Shown here: positions 1 to 8,400 of the stretch, one piece after another
Layout of the letters: each line of letters opens with the position of its first letter
How positions within the stretch are numbered: position 1 is the first letter of the stretch
NCBI RefSeq assembly: GCF_002135315.1
Contig: NZ_NEGA01000011.1
Span: forward strand, 1-64,000
DNA length: 64,000 nucleotides
DNA from: Acinetobacter sp. ANC 3903
GTDB taxonomy: Bacteria > Pseudomonadota > Gammaproteobacteria > Pseudomonadales > Moraxellaceae
Direction: 5' to 3'
Made by a program: the position numbers and the translations under genes
Notes under the pieces: generated by a model
What the model saw: the letters and a program-made list of their open reading frames with translations, nothing else
Told to the model about the DNA's origin: nothing
Database searches by the model: none

Positions 1-90
1 CATTTCTACCATCAATCAATGAAAATAATTTCGATCAATCAACCAGTAAAAATCCACACAAGTTGTTCTTCATAATCTCTTAATGATCTT

Positions 91-113
91 CTTGCTGATT
101 CGTCACCAGCAAG
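91..113 (-). promoter_or_regulatory. rrn leader hairpin (boxB-like)
   Basis: A perfect 7-bp stem (CTTGCTG / CAGCAAG) with a 9-nt loop lies downstream of P2 and upstream of the boxC-like sequence. That is where boxB sits in rrn antitermination leaders. It has no T-tract and so does not look like a terminator. I cannot point to a convincing boxA match. Confidence 0.5.
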
Positions 114-124
114 CTAGGTCGGCT

Positions 125-152
125 ATATTACACTAGATATTCTCAGTGTCAA
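125..152 (-). promoter_or_regulatory. rrn P2 promoter
   Basis: On the minus strand a perfect TTGACA -35 (147-152) is followed after 16 bp by TAATAT (125-130). The discriminator AGCCGACC is G+C-rich, as expected for stringently controlled rRNA promoters. An A/T-rich stretch (153-182) lies immediately upstream in the position of an UP element. Confidence 0.75.
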
Positions 153-263
153 TCAGTAATTCAAATTATTTTAAACTTTCTTTCTAAAACCCAATCTTAA
201 CACTTCGTGCTAAGTTGCTGTTTTACCAGAAGTTTTAATCTTCATCACCGCCGATGGATGTGC

Positions 264-291
264 ATTCTACAGGATTTCAGGAGGCCTGCAA
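264..291 (-). promoter_or_regulatory. rrn P1 promoter
   Basis: On the minus strand a TTGCAG -35 element (286-291) and a TAGAAT -10 element (264-269) are separated by 16 bp. The -10 is followed by GCACATCC, a discriminator resembling that of rrn P1 promoters. The region upstream (about 292-320) is A/T-rich apart from a run of G at its edge and could act as an UP element. Paired with P2 about 139 bp downstream. Confidence 0.65.
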
Positions 292-464
292 CCCCTATTT
301 TTAACTTTTCACATCATCAGGATATTTTTTAGTCGTTTTGGTATTTTTTCCTACATATTTTGATCAAATTTGTTTTAATACGCCTGATCAAAGACCTGTT
401 AATATATTTTATTACGTATTTTTAGCTTTAAGCATCGGCTTACCATAAAGCTCTAGGATTTTTT

Positions 465-1418
465 ATGCGTCACTTTCATTATATTTGGGCTAGCTTTTTA
501 TCTTTAGGATTAATATCTCCTGTATTTGCACAGGATTCAGTCGATCCTGCTGAGCCTCACGCAACATCGGAGCTAGATTCTACTACAGCGCAAACCTCTC
601 CTACCCACCCTCCCCGTCTTGAAGCTCTCAAAGAATTAAAAAATATTAAAGCCAAAGATTTGAAAGTGGATGCAAGCGCAACTCAACCTGAAAACCAGAA
701 AGATCCATTACAACCTTTAAATAGACAGATCTTTGCTTTTAATGAGGTATTAGATCGTAACGTTGCCCGCCCTCTTGCGATTCAATATAAGGAAAAAGTC
801 CCTAATGAAGTACGTGGCTCTTATCGCCAGTTTCGTAAAAATCTAGGGGAACCATGGAATGCAGTAAACCAGTTGATTCAAGGCCGTCCACTTCGTGCCG
901 CGGAATCTTTAGGTCGCTTTACCATTAACACTCTAACTACCCTAGGCTTTGCCGACCCTGCTCGTCGTATCGGTTTATATACAGAAGAAGAAAATTTTGG
1001 TACCACGCTGGGTTATTACAGTATTCCTTCTGGCCCTTATCTAGTCCTGCCTGTGTTTGGCCCTAGCACTTTCCGTGATACTTTAGGTCTGGTGGCAGAT
1101 AGTCAAGCCCGTCCACAAAAGTATATTTTAGAAGATCGTGATGGAGTGTACTGGAGTGAGCAAATGTTAGGTGGTATTGATGCGCGCTCCCAGCTTTTAG
1201 ACATTGAAGATGTACTCCAAGGTGATAAATACTCGGCTATACGTGATATTTATTTACAACGTAAAAATTTCTCTATTGCCGAAAAGAGAGGTCTAGAACC
1301 TGAAACCATGTTCATTGAAGACGATCAGGACAGCAATGAAGATCAAGATCAACAAAGTAATCCTGATTCATCCAATGATGAAATCCAAGAAGATGACGTA
1401 GACACCACAACCAAATAA
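465..1418 (+). CDS. mlaA: MlaA/VacJ-family outer-membrane phospholipid transport protein, no lipobox
   Basis: MlaA removes mislocalised phospholipids from the outer leaflet of the outer membrane and hands them to periplasmic MlaC. The family core is clear at about residues 80-270 (DPLQPLNRQIFAFNE, GRFTINTLTTLGFADPA, GTTLGYYSIPSGPYLVLP). The first 22 residues look like a signal peptide ending VFA, cleaved before QDS. Unlike the E. coli lipoprotein, there is no cysteine anywhere in the 317 residues, so a lipid anchor is impossible from this start. The C-terminus is a long acidic tail (about 285-317). AGGA lies 7 nt before the ATG. The gene stands alone between the rrn promoters and gigA; the rest of the Mla system is not nearby. 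Confidence 0.9.
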   Translation: MRHFHYIWASFLSLGLISPVFAQDSVDPAEPHATSELDSTTAQTSPTHPPRLEALKELKNIKAKDLKVDASATQPENQKDPLQPLNRQIFAFNEVLDRNVARPLAIQYKEKVPNEVRGSYRQFRKNLGEPWNAVNQLIQGRPLRAAESLGRFTINTLTTLGFADPARRIGLYTEEENFGTTLGYYSIPSGPYLVLPVFGPSTFRDTLGLVADSQARPQKYILEDRDGVYWSEQMLGGIDARSQLLDIEDVLQGDKYSAIRDIYLQRKNFSIAEKRGLEPETMFIEDDQDSNEDQDQQSNPDSSNDEIQEDDVDTTTK

Positions 1419-1530
1419 ATCGTATCTATTTAATAGCAATATGATCAGTACAGCATCTTCCTTTGCTGATCATTAGATTGTTATAGTACAACTCTAGATG
1501 TTACCCATTTAAGGATCATACAATTTCTTT

Positions 1531-2499
1531 ATGTATTTCATTCAACCGACTCGCAATATTCCTTATTTAGATCAGGTACTCAGTGCACTTCCCGGTGTGC
1601 AAATGATTCACATAGATGATATTAATTTATATGATCCGACAATTTTAGCGATTGCCGATGTACAAGACTATCTGACTTACCAATGGTCACTCCCAACCAT
1701 CGTCCTGGCTTTTGAAAATGAAGGAACGGCATTGGCTCAGGCATGGGAATTGGGTGCTTTAGCCGGCTGGATCTGGAACAAACTGCCCAGTGACCCACGT
1801 GATTCTTTACTTAAAATTGATGCGCAATACAAACGCAATCAGGATAGCCGCGACCTACCCTCAGCGGCATATTTGCAACAGTGCTTGCTTCCCAATCCAA
1901 TTGAACTGATCAATTATAAAGTTGAAACCCTGTTTCAACCTTCTGCCTATCTGTCTGGCGACTGGTATGACTACTGGAAAATCAGCGATAAAGAAATCAT
2001 GTTTTATCTGGCGGATGTTTCTGGGCATGGCGTCACCAGCAGTTTATTGACATCCTGGATGGCGGCTTTTCATGGGCGCTCTAAAACACCACGTGAATTG
2101 ATTAAAAAACTCAATGGCATGCTGGTTCAGGAAAACATCGAAAAGCACATCACCATGATTGCAGGCGTTCTTAATTTAGAAACCCATCAATTACGCTGGT
2201 CCAGTGCCGGACATTATCCTCCTGCCATTATCTTTGAACCCAATCAGCCGCCTAAAATTTTAAACACCAGCAGTTTCCCTTTGGGGCTGACTGAAGACCT
2301 GGAAGTGGAAGAGTTCGAATGTGTGCTGAATCGACATGCCCGGTTTATTATTTGTTCAGATGGTGCGCTGGAACCGTTTAATGGCGGACTGAATGAACAA
2401 TTTGAAAAATTAGTCTTTCATTTGCAGAATCAATCCTTTCAGGCCCCTGAACATGTGGCAGACGACATTGCTATCTTAAGTTTACGCCGAATGAATTAA
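1531..2499 (+). CDS. gigA: PP2C-type (SpoIIE) protein phosphatase with degenerate receiver domain, GigA-like
   Basis: The C-terminal half (about 125-322) is a SpoIIE/RsbU-type serine phosphatase with its metal-binding motifs intact: GDWYD (143-147), ADVSGHG (161-167), SDGALE (276-281) and DDIAIL (311-316). Residues 1-100 resemble a response-regulator receiver fold, but I see no convincing phospho-acceptor aspartate in the usual place, so it may be a pseudo-receiver. The STAS-domain protein encoded next is the likely substrate, as in RsbU/RsbV partner switching. In A. baumannii the corresponding pair is known as GigA/GigB, a stress-response module needed for virulence in insect larvae. The symbol is assigned by recognition of domains and order, not by alignment. 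Confidence 0.8.
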   Translation: MYFIQPTRNIPYLDQVLSALPGVQMIHIDDINLYDPTILAIADVQDYLTYQWSLPTIVLAFENEGTALAQAWELGALAGWIWNKLPSDPRDSLLKIDAQYKRNQDSRDLPSAAYLQQCLLPNPIELINYKVETLFQPSAYLSGDWYDYWKISDKEIMFYLADVSGHGVTSSLLTSWMAAFHGRSKTPRELIKKLNGMLVQENIEKHITMIAGVLNLETHQLRWSSAGHYPPAIIFEPNQPPKILNTSSFPLGLTEDLEVEEFECVLNRHARFIICSDGALEPFNGGLNEQFEKLVFHLQNQSFQAPEHVADDIAILSLRRMN

Positions 2500-2612
2500 T
2501 CATATAATCAATACGTTAACTTTCAACTAAGCAAACTACGACTGTTGGCTACTTGAGTCTGTAGTGACCCTATGTGATAATTTTAGAATCCTTCTCTGCA
2601 AATGGCATTTAT

Positions 2613-3131
2613 ATGTCAACAGGTCATGTTGAATATGCAAGCTTGAATGGAACGCATATTTTTAAGCTTATTGGTGAAGTGCGTGCCCAATCTTGCATCA
2701 GTCTAGACAAACTCCTTAGTAAAATTGAACAGCAATCGAATGTCGTTGGGGCAATTGTAGATTTGACCCAAACCACATTCATTGACAGTACTGTTTTGGG
2801 CATTCTGGCCAAGCTTGGTTTAAAGCTGAAACAGACCCATCAAATTCAGGCTGTCATGTTATCTACTAATCCCGATATTAGTACCTTGGCCAATAGCATG
2901 GGCTTGGGTCAGGTTTTTGTGATCTTGAATTATTGCGGTGATCCGAAAGTATGCACCCGTGAATTAATGGAAGAGCACATTACCCATAACGCCATGTTAA
3001 CCACTGTTTTAGATGCACATAAAACATTGATGAAACTGAATGAAAGTAACCAAAACATGTTTGAACCTTTGGTGAAACAATTACAAAAAGAACAAGACAC
3101 CTTAGAACAAGTGTCGCAGCAAAACGCATAA
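2613..3131 (+). CDS. gigB: STAS-domain anti-sigma-factor antagonist, GigB-like
   Basis: A STAS domain occupies about residues 5-105 of this 172-residue protein. The FIDSTVLGIL segment holds the serine expected to be phosphorylated and dephosphorylated, so the GigA-like phosphatase upstream is the natural partner. The C-terminal 60 residues form a predicted helical extension rich in Q, E and K. The frame opens at a GTG at 2574, but I place the start at the ATG at 2613 (MSTGHVEYAS) because this begins the STAS fold directly. Neither start has a strong ribosome-binding site. It is followed after 24 bp by the amidase gene, suggesting co-transcription. Confidence 0.8.
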   Translation: MSTGHVEYASLNGTHIFKLIGEVRAQSCISLDKLLSKIEQQSNVVGAIVDLTQTTFIDSTVLGILAKLGLKLKQTHQIQAVMLSTNPDISTLANSMGLGQVFVILNYCGDPKVCTRELMEEHITHNAMLTTVLDAHKTLMKLNESNQNMFEPLVKQLQKEQDTLEQVSQQNA

Positions 3132-3155
3132 AAATGATGATTTAGAGCTCACACT

Positions 3156-3980
3156 ATGACTTTACTCTCTGTTGTACAAATGAATTCCCAGGATGATATT
3201 GAAGCCAATTTCATCGTGATCGAGTCATTGATACAACAAAGTAAAGCCGATGGTGCAGAGCTGATTGTTTTCCCGGAAAACTTCATCTGTTTTGCCGGTG
3301 GAAAACAACGCGAGACCGCAGCACAGTTTGAAACTCTTCAGCAGCGCCTGGAAAAACTGGCACATCAATATCAAATCTGGATTGTAGCAGGAACACTTCC
3401 CTGCCCATTCCGGCCAAATGGCTCCGTCATTACAGATGGTCGTGTACGTACTGTCAGTCTATGCATTAGCCCTGAAGGGACTGAAGCACGTTATGACAAG
3501 ATTCACCTGTTTGATGTACAAGTGGGTGATGCTGTCGGTGGCTATCAGGAATCTCGGTTCTTTGAGCCGGGTACCGATGTAGTGGTTGCCAAAACACCAT
3601 TTGGCAATATTGGGCTGATGGTGTGCTATGACTTACGTTTTCCTGAACTTGCCTTAACTTTACGTCAGCAAGGTGCAAATATACTTACTGCACCTGCGGC
3701 ATTTACCTATACAACTGGCCAGATGCATTGGCAATTGCTGTTACAGGCGCGTGCACTGGATAGCCAATGTCAGGTTTTGGGAGCTGCTCAACAAGGCTGG
3801 CATGGTGAAAAACGCCAGACTTGGGGTCATGCCGGTGCAAGCAATAGCCGCGGTCAGATTCTAGATATGATTACCCACGAAGGAGCAGGCTTAATTACCG
3901 TTCCTTTTGATTTATCTGAGCAGGAAACTGTTCGCAGCTCCATGCCTTTAATTCAACATCGTAAACTGATCAATTATTAA
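3156..3980 (+). CDS. Carbon-nitrogen hydrolase, Nit1/deaminated-glutathione-amidase-like
   Basis: A nitrilase-superfamily amidase of 274 residues with the Glu-Lys-Cys triad visible: E41 in FPENF, K115 in RYDKIHLFDV and C157 in MVCYDLRFPEL. The RYDKIHLFDV and CYDLRFPEL sequences are those of the Nit1/YbeM branch, whose characterised members hydrolyse deaminated glutathione as metabolite repair. The substrate here is inferred from the branch only. It lies 24 bp after gigB, so probably shares a transcript. Acts in the cytoplasm; no signal peptide. Confidence 0.8.
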   Translation: MTLLSVVQMNSQDDIEANFIVIESLIQQSKADGAELIVFPENFICFAGGKQRETAAQFETLQQRLEKLAHQYQIWIVAGTLPCPFRPNGSVITDGRVRTVSLCISPEGTEARYDKIHLFDVQVGDAVGGYQESRFFEPGTDVVVAKTPFGNIGLMVCYDLRFPELALTLRQQGANILTAPAAFTYTTGQMHWQLLLQARALDSQCQVLGAAQQGWHGEKRQTWGHAGASNSRGQILDMITHEGAGLITVPFDLSEQETVRSSMPLIQHRKLINY

Positions 3981-4096
3981 AATCTCTCATCTTCTACACG
4001 AAATTTTTCTTCTATAAAAATTACAAAATCACTGCTTATTCTTTCATCAAAATCCCACACGATAACAGCTCAATTAACTGTACAGGGATCATAACA

Positions 4097-4516
4097 ATGC
4101 CTTTAGAAAAAGCGGTCTATACAGCAAAAGCAACTGGCGGACGTGATGGACGTGCCATTTCATCGGATGGAATTTTAGATGTGAAACTAGCCGTGCCTAA
4201 AGAAATGGGCGGTTCTGGTGGTGGCACCAATCCTGAACAACTGTTTGCCGCAGGTTATTCAGCGTGTTTTTTAGGTGCAATGAAATTTGTTGCCAGTCGC
4301 GATAAATTGAATATCAGCAAAGATGCTTATATTGAAGGTGAAGTGGGTATTGGCCCTATCCCGACAGGTTTCGGCATTGAAGTAACCTTGAATATTCATT
4401 TAGAGGGTATGGATCAGGCTGAAGCACAAAAACTTGTGGATGCTGCGAATATTGTTTGCCCTTATTCAAATGCAACACGTGGCAATATTAATGTGACGTT
4501 AAATGCGATTACCTAA
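4097..4516 (+). CDS. ohr: Organic hydroperoxide resistance protein Ohr
   Basis: A 139-residue OsmC/Ohr peroxidase that reduces organic hydroperoxides. The two redox cysteines are at C57 (GYSACF) and C121 (IVCPYS), and the Ohr-type signatures NPEQLFAAGYSACF and CPYSNATRGN are present. It uses a dithiol cycle, in other bacteria fed by lipoylated proteins. An OhrR repressor gene, often adjacent elsewhere, is not present. The start ATG follows an AGGGATC ribosome-binding site. A 116-bp gap separates it from the amidase, so it likely has its own promoter. Confidence 0.93.
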   Translation: MPLEKAVYTAKATGGRDGRAISSDGILDVKLAVPKEMGGSGGGTNPEQLFAAGYSACFLGAMKFVASRDKLNISKDAYIEGEVGIGPIPTGFGIEVTLNIHLEGMDQAEAQKLVDAANIVCPYSNATRGNINVTLNAIT

Positions 4517-4941
4517 GTAGAATCTAAATCTCTCCTAAAATGAATCAGGTCATTTTAGGATAGAGCCCTTTCATCCCTTCTTTAGTCTCTCATTGATATG
4601 AGCTATAGCTACTGGCCTGATTCAATTAGAAAAACAAGACAAATCCCAGGTAAATCTAGCCATCCAGAGATTACCAAAACCAACTGAAATTTAACAAATT
4701 TTATTAAGAAATGCTTTGCTGAAAAAGTTTTAACAGCATCATTAACAGATATAAAAAGCTTAAAATCTAAGATATTTTTACTTTAGAGATGATTCGAACT
4801 TGGCATAAGTTTTATGAAAATGAAACCCAAAGTAATCTGGGTAATCTGACTATCCTATTTCGTGCTCAACTGATAAAAAAATTGCTGAACTTTACTAAGT
4901 TCAGCAATTTTTTTATCATAAACAGAAAACAGAGCTTGGTT
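4517..4941. other. Intergenic region between ohr and gspE
   Basis: No convincing gene lies in these 425 bases. An 11-bp hairpin (4533-4560, loop ATCAGG) follows ohr but has no T-tract, so it is only a weak candidate terminator. The rest is A/T-rich and featureless until the long symmetric terminator at 4871-4918. Confidence 0.6.
4871..4918. terminator. Long symmetric terminator between ohr and gspE
   Basis: A 22-bp perfect inverted repeat (4871-4892 and 4897-4918) with a 4-nt loop. The G/C core GCTGAACTT is flanked by A7 and T7 runs, so it can terminate transcription in both directions. It lies 23 bp past the gspE stop. Confidence 0.85.
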
Positions 4942-6429
4942 TTAGTCCGCTACTTCATTGGTCACACGCAGCACTTCTTCCAAGGTAGTTTTCCCTGCCA
5001 GTACTTTACGTAAACCATCATCGCGAATAGAACCGGATTGTTTACGTGCATAGGTTTCAAGTTCATATTCGGCAGCATTGCCATGGATCAGACGGCGCAT
5101 CGGTTCATCTACAGGGACAATTTCATAAATCGCTGTACGCCCCATAAAACCGCTATGCGAGCAGTGATCACAACCTTTCGGTTTTGGTAACTTCAGTTCA
5201 GCTCCGACATCCAGATGTCTGAAAATTTCGGTTTCAAACGCATCCGCATCATGCCAGGTTGCACAACGTGAGCATAAGGTACGTACCAAACGCTGCGCGA
5301 TCACCCCAATTAAGGAACTGGCCAGCAAAAACGGTTCAATGCCCATATCTTTTAAACGGGTGACTGCACCAATTGCTGTATTGGTATGCAGAGTTGAAAG
5401 CACCAAGTGACCGGTTAAAGAAGCTTGCACTGCAATCTCGGCCGTTTCCAAGTCACGAATCTCACCGACCATCACCACATCAGGATCCTGACGCAGCATA
5501 GCTTTTAAAGCACGGGCAAAGGTCATATCTACTTTGCTATTAACTTGAGTCTGACCAATCCCTTCCAGTTGATACTCAATCGGATCTTCCGCAGTCAAAA
5601 TATTTTGTGAGCCATCATTTAAATCTGACAAGGCAGCATAAAGTGTGGTGGTTTTACCCGAACCAGTAGGGCCGGTCACCAAAATAATGCCGTGTGGACG
5701 ATGCACCAGATGAGTCAGTCGATCATAATCAGCTTGCATCAAACCAAGATGGGTCATATTCAAACGTCCGGCTTGCTTGTCCAGCAAACGCATTACCACA
5801 CGTTCACCATGCGATGACGGCAAGGTTGAAACACGGACATCCACCTCACGTCCTGCCAACCTTAAAGAGATACGGCCATCTTGCGGAATACGTTTTTCGG
5901 CAATGTCCAGCTTGGCCATGACCTTAATCCGTGACACCAAAAGCGGTGCCAGTTCACGGCGCGGCTGCACAATCTCACGCAGTTGACCATCAACACGTAA
6001 ACGCACCGACAATTTTTTCTCGAAGGATTCAATATGGATATCCGATGCACCCACGCGGATGGCTTCAGACAATAAGGCATTGATCAGTCGTACAATCGGT
6101 GCATCATCTTCCTGATCCATTAAGTCTTCAGCTTCCGGCACCGAATCTGCCAGACTGAGTAAATCCGGATGATCTTCCAGACCGGCTGCCACTTGTTGCG
6201 ATTCACCGGTATCACCGGCAAAACTGGAACTGAGCAGCTGGTGAAATTCCTGTTCGCTACACAACTGGTGCTGTGCAGGATGGCCCAAATAGCGGCGTGC
6301 TTCCTGAATAGCCAGCAACGGCGTATTTTCACGGCGCACAATAAAAGCCTGATCACCCTCGTATCGAAGCAACACGCCATGACGCTTGGCAAAACTATAA
6401 GGTATTTGTAATTGTTTAAGTATTTGCAT
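4942..6429 (-). CDS. gspE: Type II secretion system ATPase GspE
   Basis: GspE is the cytoplasmic ATPase that powers type II secretion. All family motifs are present in its 495 residues: Walker A GPTGSGKT (253-260), the Asp box around 281, Walker B DVVMVGEIRD (317-326), the His box around 340-350 and the zinc tetracysteine as two CxxC pairs (386/389 and 420/423). The N-terminal 100 residues are the shorter, variable region that contacts GspL. I chose the ATG at 6429 over a TTG one codon earlier. No other gsp genes are adjacent, fitting the scattered T2SS genes of Acinetobacter. PilB is a less likely identity. Confidence 0.85.
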   Translation of the reverse strand: MQILKQLQIPYSFAKRHGVLLRYEGDQAFIVRRENTPLLAIQEARRYLGHPAQHQLCSEQEFHQLLSSSFAGDTGESQQVAAGLEDHPDLLSLADSVPEAEDLMDQEDDAPIVRLINALLSEAIRVGASDIHIESFEKKLSVRLRVDGQLREIVQPRRELAPLLVSRIKVMAKLDIAEKRIPQDGRISLRLAGREVDVRVSTLPSSHGERVVMRLLDKQAGRLNMTHLGLMQADYDRLTHLVHRPHGIILVTGPTGSGKTTTLYAALSDLNDGSQNILTAEDPIEYQLEGIGQTQVNSKVDMTFARALKAMLRQDPDVVMVGEIRDLETAEIAVQASLTGHLVLSTLHTNTAIGAVTRLKDMGIEPFLLASSLIGVIAQRLVRTLCSRCATWHDADAFETEIFRHLDVGAELKLPKPKGCDHCSHSGFMGRTAIYEIVPVDEPMRRLIHGNAAEYELETYARKQSGSIRDDGLRKVLAGKTTLEEVLRVTNEVAD

Positions 6430-6522
6430 CAAAGTTTATAATGATGAATAAATTGATTTGAGTGTACTCTAAGCATATGGCAGCGTGAAGTCTGTTTTTA
6501 CTGATTAAGCAATAAAGGAAAT

Positions 6523-7350
6523 GTGCCGTTGTCTAAAAACAATGAATTGATTGAATCAGATCACCCCCATTTGAAATGGTGGGGTGAATATCATTTTGAA
6601 TTAAATCAGCCCAAAGCCTGGCAATTTGGTTCATTGCTGTTTCGCCTGACCCGTGGCCTGCAAGAATGGCGCCTGGAATATCATCGTCCACAGGTGCAGT
6701 ACGACTATGAACAAAAGTGGCATGAAATTGAAGATCCCAATTTTGCCTTTCCGCAACCGGTGAAAATAGAACGTTACATGTTCAAGTCGACACAGCATAA
6801 AATACAGCTGATGCCGCGTCTGGCTGATCGCTCGGTAGTGATTAAACCGGTCGATCCGATTTATATTCCGGCTGGACAACGCGGGACCCTGTATATCAGT
6901 ACGCCTTTATGGATTGCCGGTTTTGTCGAGGGGCAAAAAGACCCGCTGTTTGATATACCGGTGATTCTGCCTAAAGATACCTGGTTTGGTCCTAATCACC
7001 GTCATGGGGAAATTTGCTATGCCACTGCGGTTGATGGACGTACCGAGTTACATCAGCTAAAACCTCGTGCCTTTCGTGCGGTTACACCGATTGAGTTTCA
7101 TAATACCAGTCATCAGCAGTTACGCTTTGACCGCATGAATGTACCGGTTTCTGCCCTACCGCTATTTTATAGTGAAAGTACCGGTCGTTTATGGACCTCA
7201 CAGATTAAGGTACTGCATGAAGGTTTGGATAAACCTCCGCGCATTCGCATTGAAAACCGCACCCCTCCTCATGCGGGTGAAGTGATGTATGTCCATCCAC
7301 CACGTGAACAGGCAAGTGCATTGTTCAACATGTTTGATTCATTTTTCTAG
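6523..7350 (+). CDS. DUF432 domain protein next to an MscS channel
   Basis: A soluble protein of about 275 residues that I recognise as DUF432; function unknown. It has no signal peptide or membrane segment and is rich in aromatic and basic residues. The stop is 9 bp before the MscS-type channel gene, which strongly suggests a joint transcript and function; DUF432 proteins are often found beside MscS genes. The frame's first start is GTG at 6523, only 3 nt after AAGGA; a TTG at 6529 has a better 9-nt spacing and would remove two residues. No ATG is available in frame near the start. Confidence 0.75.
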   Translation: MPLSKNNELIESDHPHLKWWGEYHFELNQPKAWQFGSLLFRLTRGLQEWRLEYHRPQVQYDYEQKWHEIEDPNFAFPQPVKIERYMFKSTQHKIQLMPRLADRSVVIKPVDPIYIPAGQRGTLYISTPLWIAGFVEGQKDPLFDIPVILPKDTWFGPNHRHGEICYATAVDGRTELHQLKPRAFRAVTPIEFHNTSHQQLRFDRMNVPVSALPLFYSESTGRLWTSQIKVLHEGLDKPPRIRIENRTPPHAGEVMYVHPPREQASALFNMFDSFF

Positions 7351-7359
7351 GGCGGCAAT

Positions 7360-8286
7360 ATGGCAGATTCGAATATCCCAAAAGAAATTACCAGCAGCCT
7401 CAAAAGTATTTTTACCAATATCAACACAGAACGCCTGACTGAAATTATCGTTGCCATCGTACTGTGTCTTATTGGCTTTTTAATTGCACGTTTTGTCTCC
7501 AACACCTTTATCCGCACTGTTGGCTCACGCTTTAATGCCCATCAAAGTCTGGTTTGGCGACGCGGCATATTTTATTTCATCTTCCTGATTTTTGTGATGG
7601 CGAGCTTAAAAGAAGCCGGTTTTAAACTGAGCGTGTTTTTGGGTGCGGCTGGGATTTTAACGGTAGCACTGGGTTTTGCTTCACAAACATCTGCTTCCAA
7701 CCTCATCAGCGGTTTATTCCTGATTGGTGAAGGTTCTTTTGAAATTGGTGACACGGTACAAATGACCTTGATTCGCGGCCATACCATTGAAGGTGAAGTA
7801 ATTTCGATTGATTTGCTTTCAGTGAAACTACTGACTCAGGACAATGTCTATGTGCGCGTACCGAATGAACAGCTGATTCGTGCACCGGTGTATAACCTGT
7901 CCAAATTTCCGATTCGGCGTATTCCGATTACTCTGGCCATCAACTTTCATGAAGACATCATCAAAGTTCGGGAAGTCTTGCTGGATGTTGCCAATAAGTA
8001 TCCGCTGGTTTTAGCGGATCCGAAGCCGGCGGTGACCGTAACTGCCTTCCGCGAATCATCCATTGAACTGTTATTTGCCATCTGGTGTGATCGTGAAAAC
8101 TTTCTGAAAGTTCGGGATGAGATGCAAGAACGCATTCGTAATGGCTTTGTGGCCAATCAAATTGAAATTCCAGTCCCGAAAATGGGCTTTGTTGATCGCC
8201 CTGCGAATGCTCAGCCTTTAAATGAAGAAGACATTGATCAATATGCCAATGCCAAAGAAGTAAAACGTGAGGCGGGATTAAAATAG
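7360..8286 (+). CDS. Small-conductance mechanosensitive channel, MscS family
   Basis: A 308-residue MscS-type channel that releases solutes on hypo-osmotic shock. Residues about 24-46, 68-85 and 90-125 form three membrane segments. The last carries the glycine/alanine-rich pore helix signature (GAAGILTVALGFASQTSASN), followed by the beta domain (FEIGDTVQM) and a C-terminal alpha/beta cage. The tail after about 265 is polar and charged. It lies 9 bp after the DUF432 gene. I give no mscS symbol because several paralogues usually exist. Confidence 0.88.
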   Translation: MADSNIPKEITSSLKSIFTNINTERLTEIIVAIVLCLIGFLIARFVSNTFIRTVGSRFNAHQSLVWRRGIFYFIFLIFVMASLKEAGFKLSVFLGAAGILTVALGFASQTSASNLISGLFLIGEGSFEIGDTVQMTLIRGHTIEGEVISIDLLSVKLLTQDNVYVRVPNEQLIRAPVYNLSKFPIRRIPITLAINFHEDIIKVREVLLDVANKYPLVLADPKPAVTVTAFRESSIELLFAIWCDRENFLKVRDEMQERIRNGFVANQIEIPVPKMGFVDRPANAQPLNEEDIDQYANAKEVKREAGLK

Positions 8287-8301
8287 TTGTTTTAATCATT
8301 T

Positions 8302-8400
8302 AATCCTCCCCTAGCCCTCCTTTAAAAAAGGAGGGAGAAATCAATTAAAAATAATTCAGATTTAGTCCCCCCTTTATCAAAGGGGGATTTAGGGGGATTT
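8302..8400. repeat. BIME-like repeat, family A, copy 1
   Basis: Two hairpin modules are separated by a 30-bp A/T-rich spacer: CTCCCCTAGCCCTCC-TTTAAAAAA-GGAGGG, then CCCCCCTTTATCAAAGGGGG followed by GATTTAGGGGGATTT. The same layout recurs at 25200-25297. It lies between convergent genes and may also terminate transcription. Its right end runs into the DUF2339 gene and provides that gene's final codons and stop. Confidence 0.75.

Larger units (their letters stand above)
1..300 (-). promoter_or_regulatory. rRNA operon promoter and leader region (16S gene lies beyond the left edge)
   Basis: Read on the minus strand, this stretch has the layout of a ribosomal RNA operon control region. There are two promoters, about 139 bp apart, then a boxB-like hairpin and a sequence like the Escherichia coli rrn boxC (minus-strand CAACTTGTGTGG, about 54-65). 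I also recognise the leader text as typical of Acinetobacter sequences just before 16S rRNA; that is recall, not a search. No protein gene is visible here. Transcription diverges from mlaA. The mature 16S would begin shortly after the left edge of the window. Confidence 0.8.

Noticed and set aside
4533..4560. ohr terminator
   Set aside because: The 11-bp stem is good but lacks a T-tract, so it is mentioned only in the intergenic description.
4789..5013. A 74-codon plus-strand frame before gspE
   Set aside because: It runs through the long symmetric terminator and into the gspE 3' end; composition is that of noncoding A/T-rich DNA and there is no ribosome-binding site.
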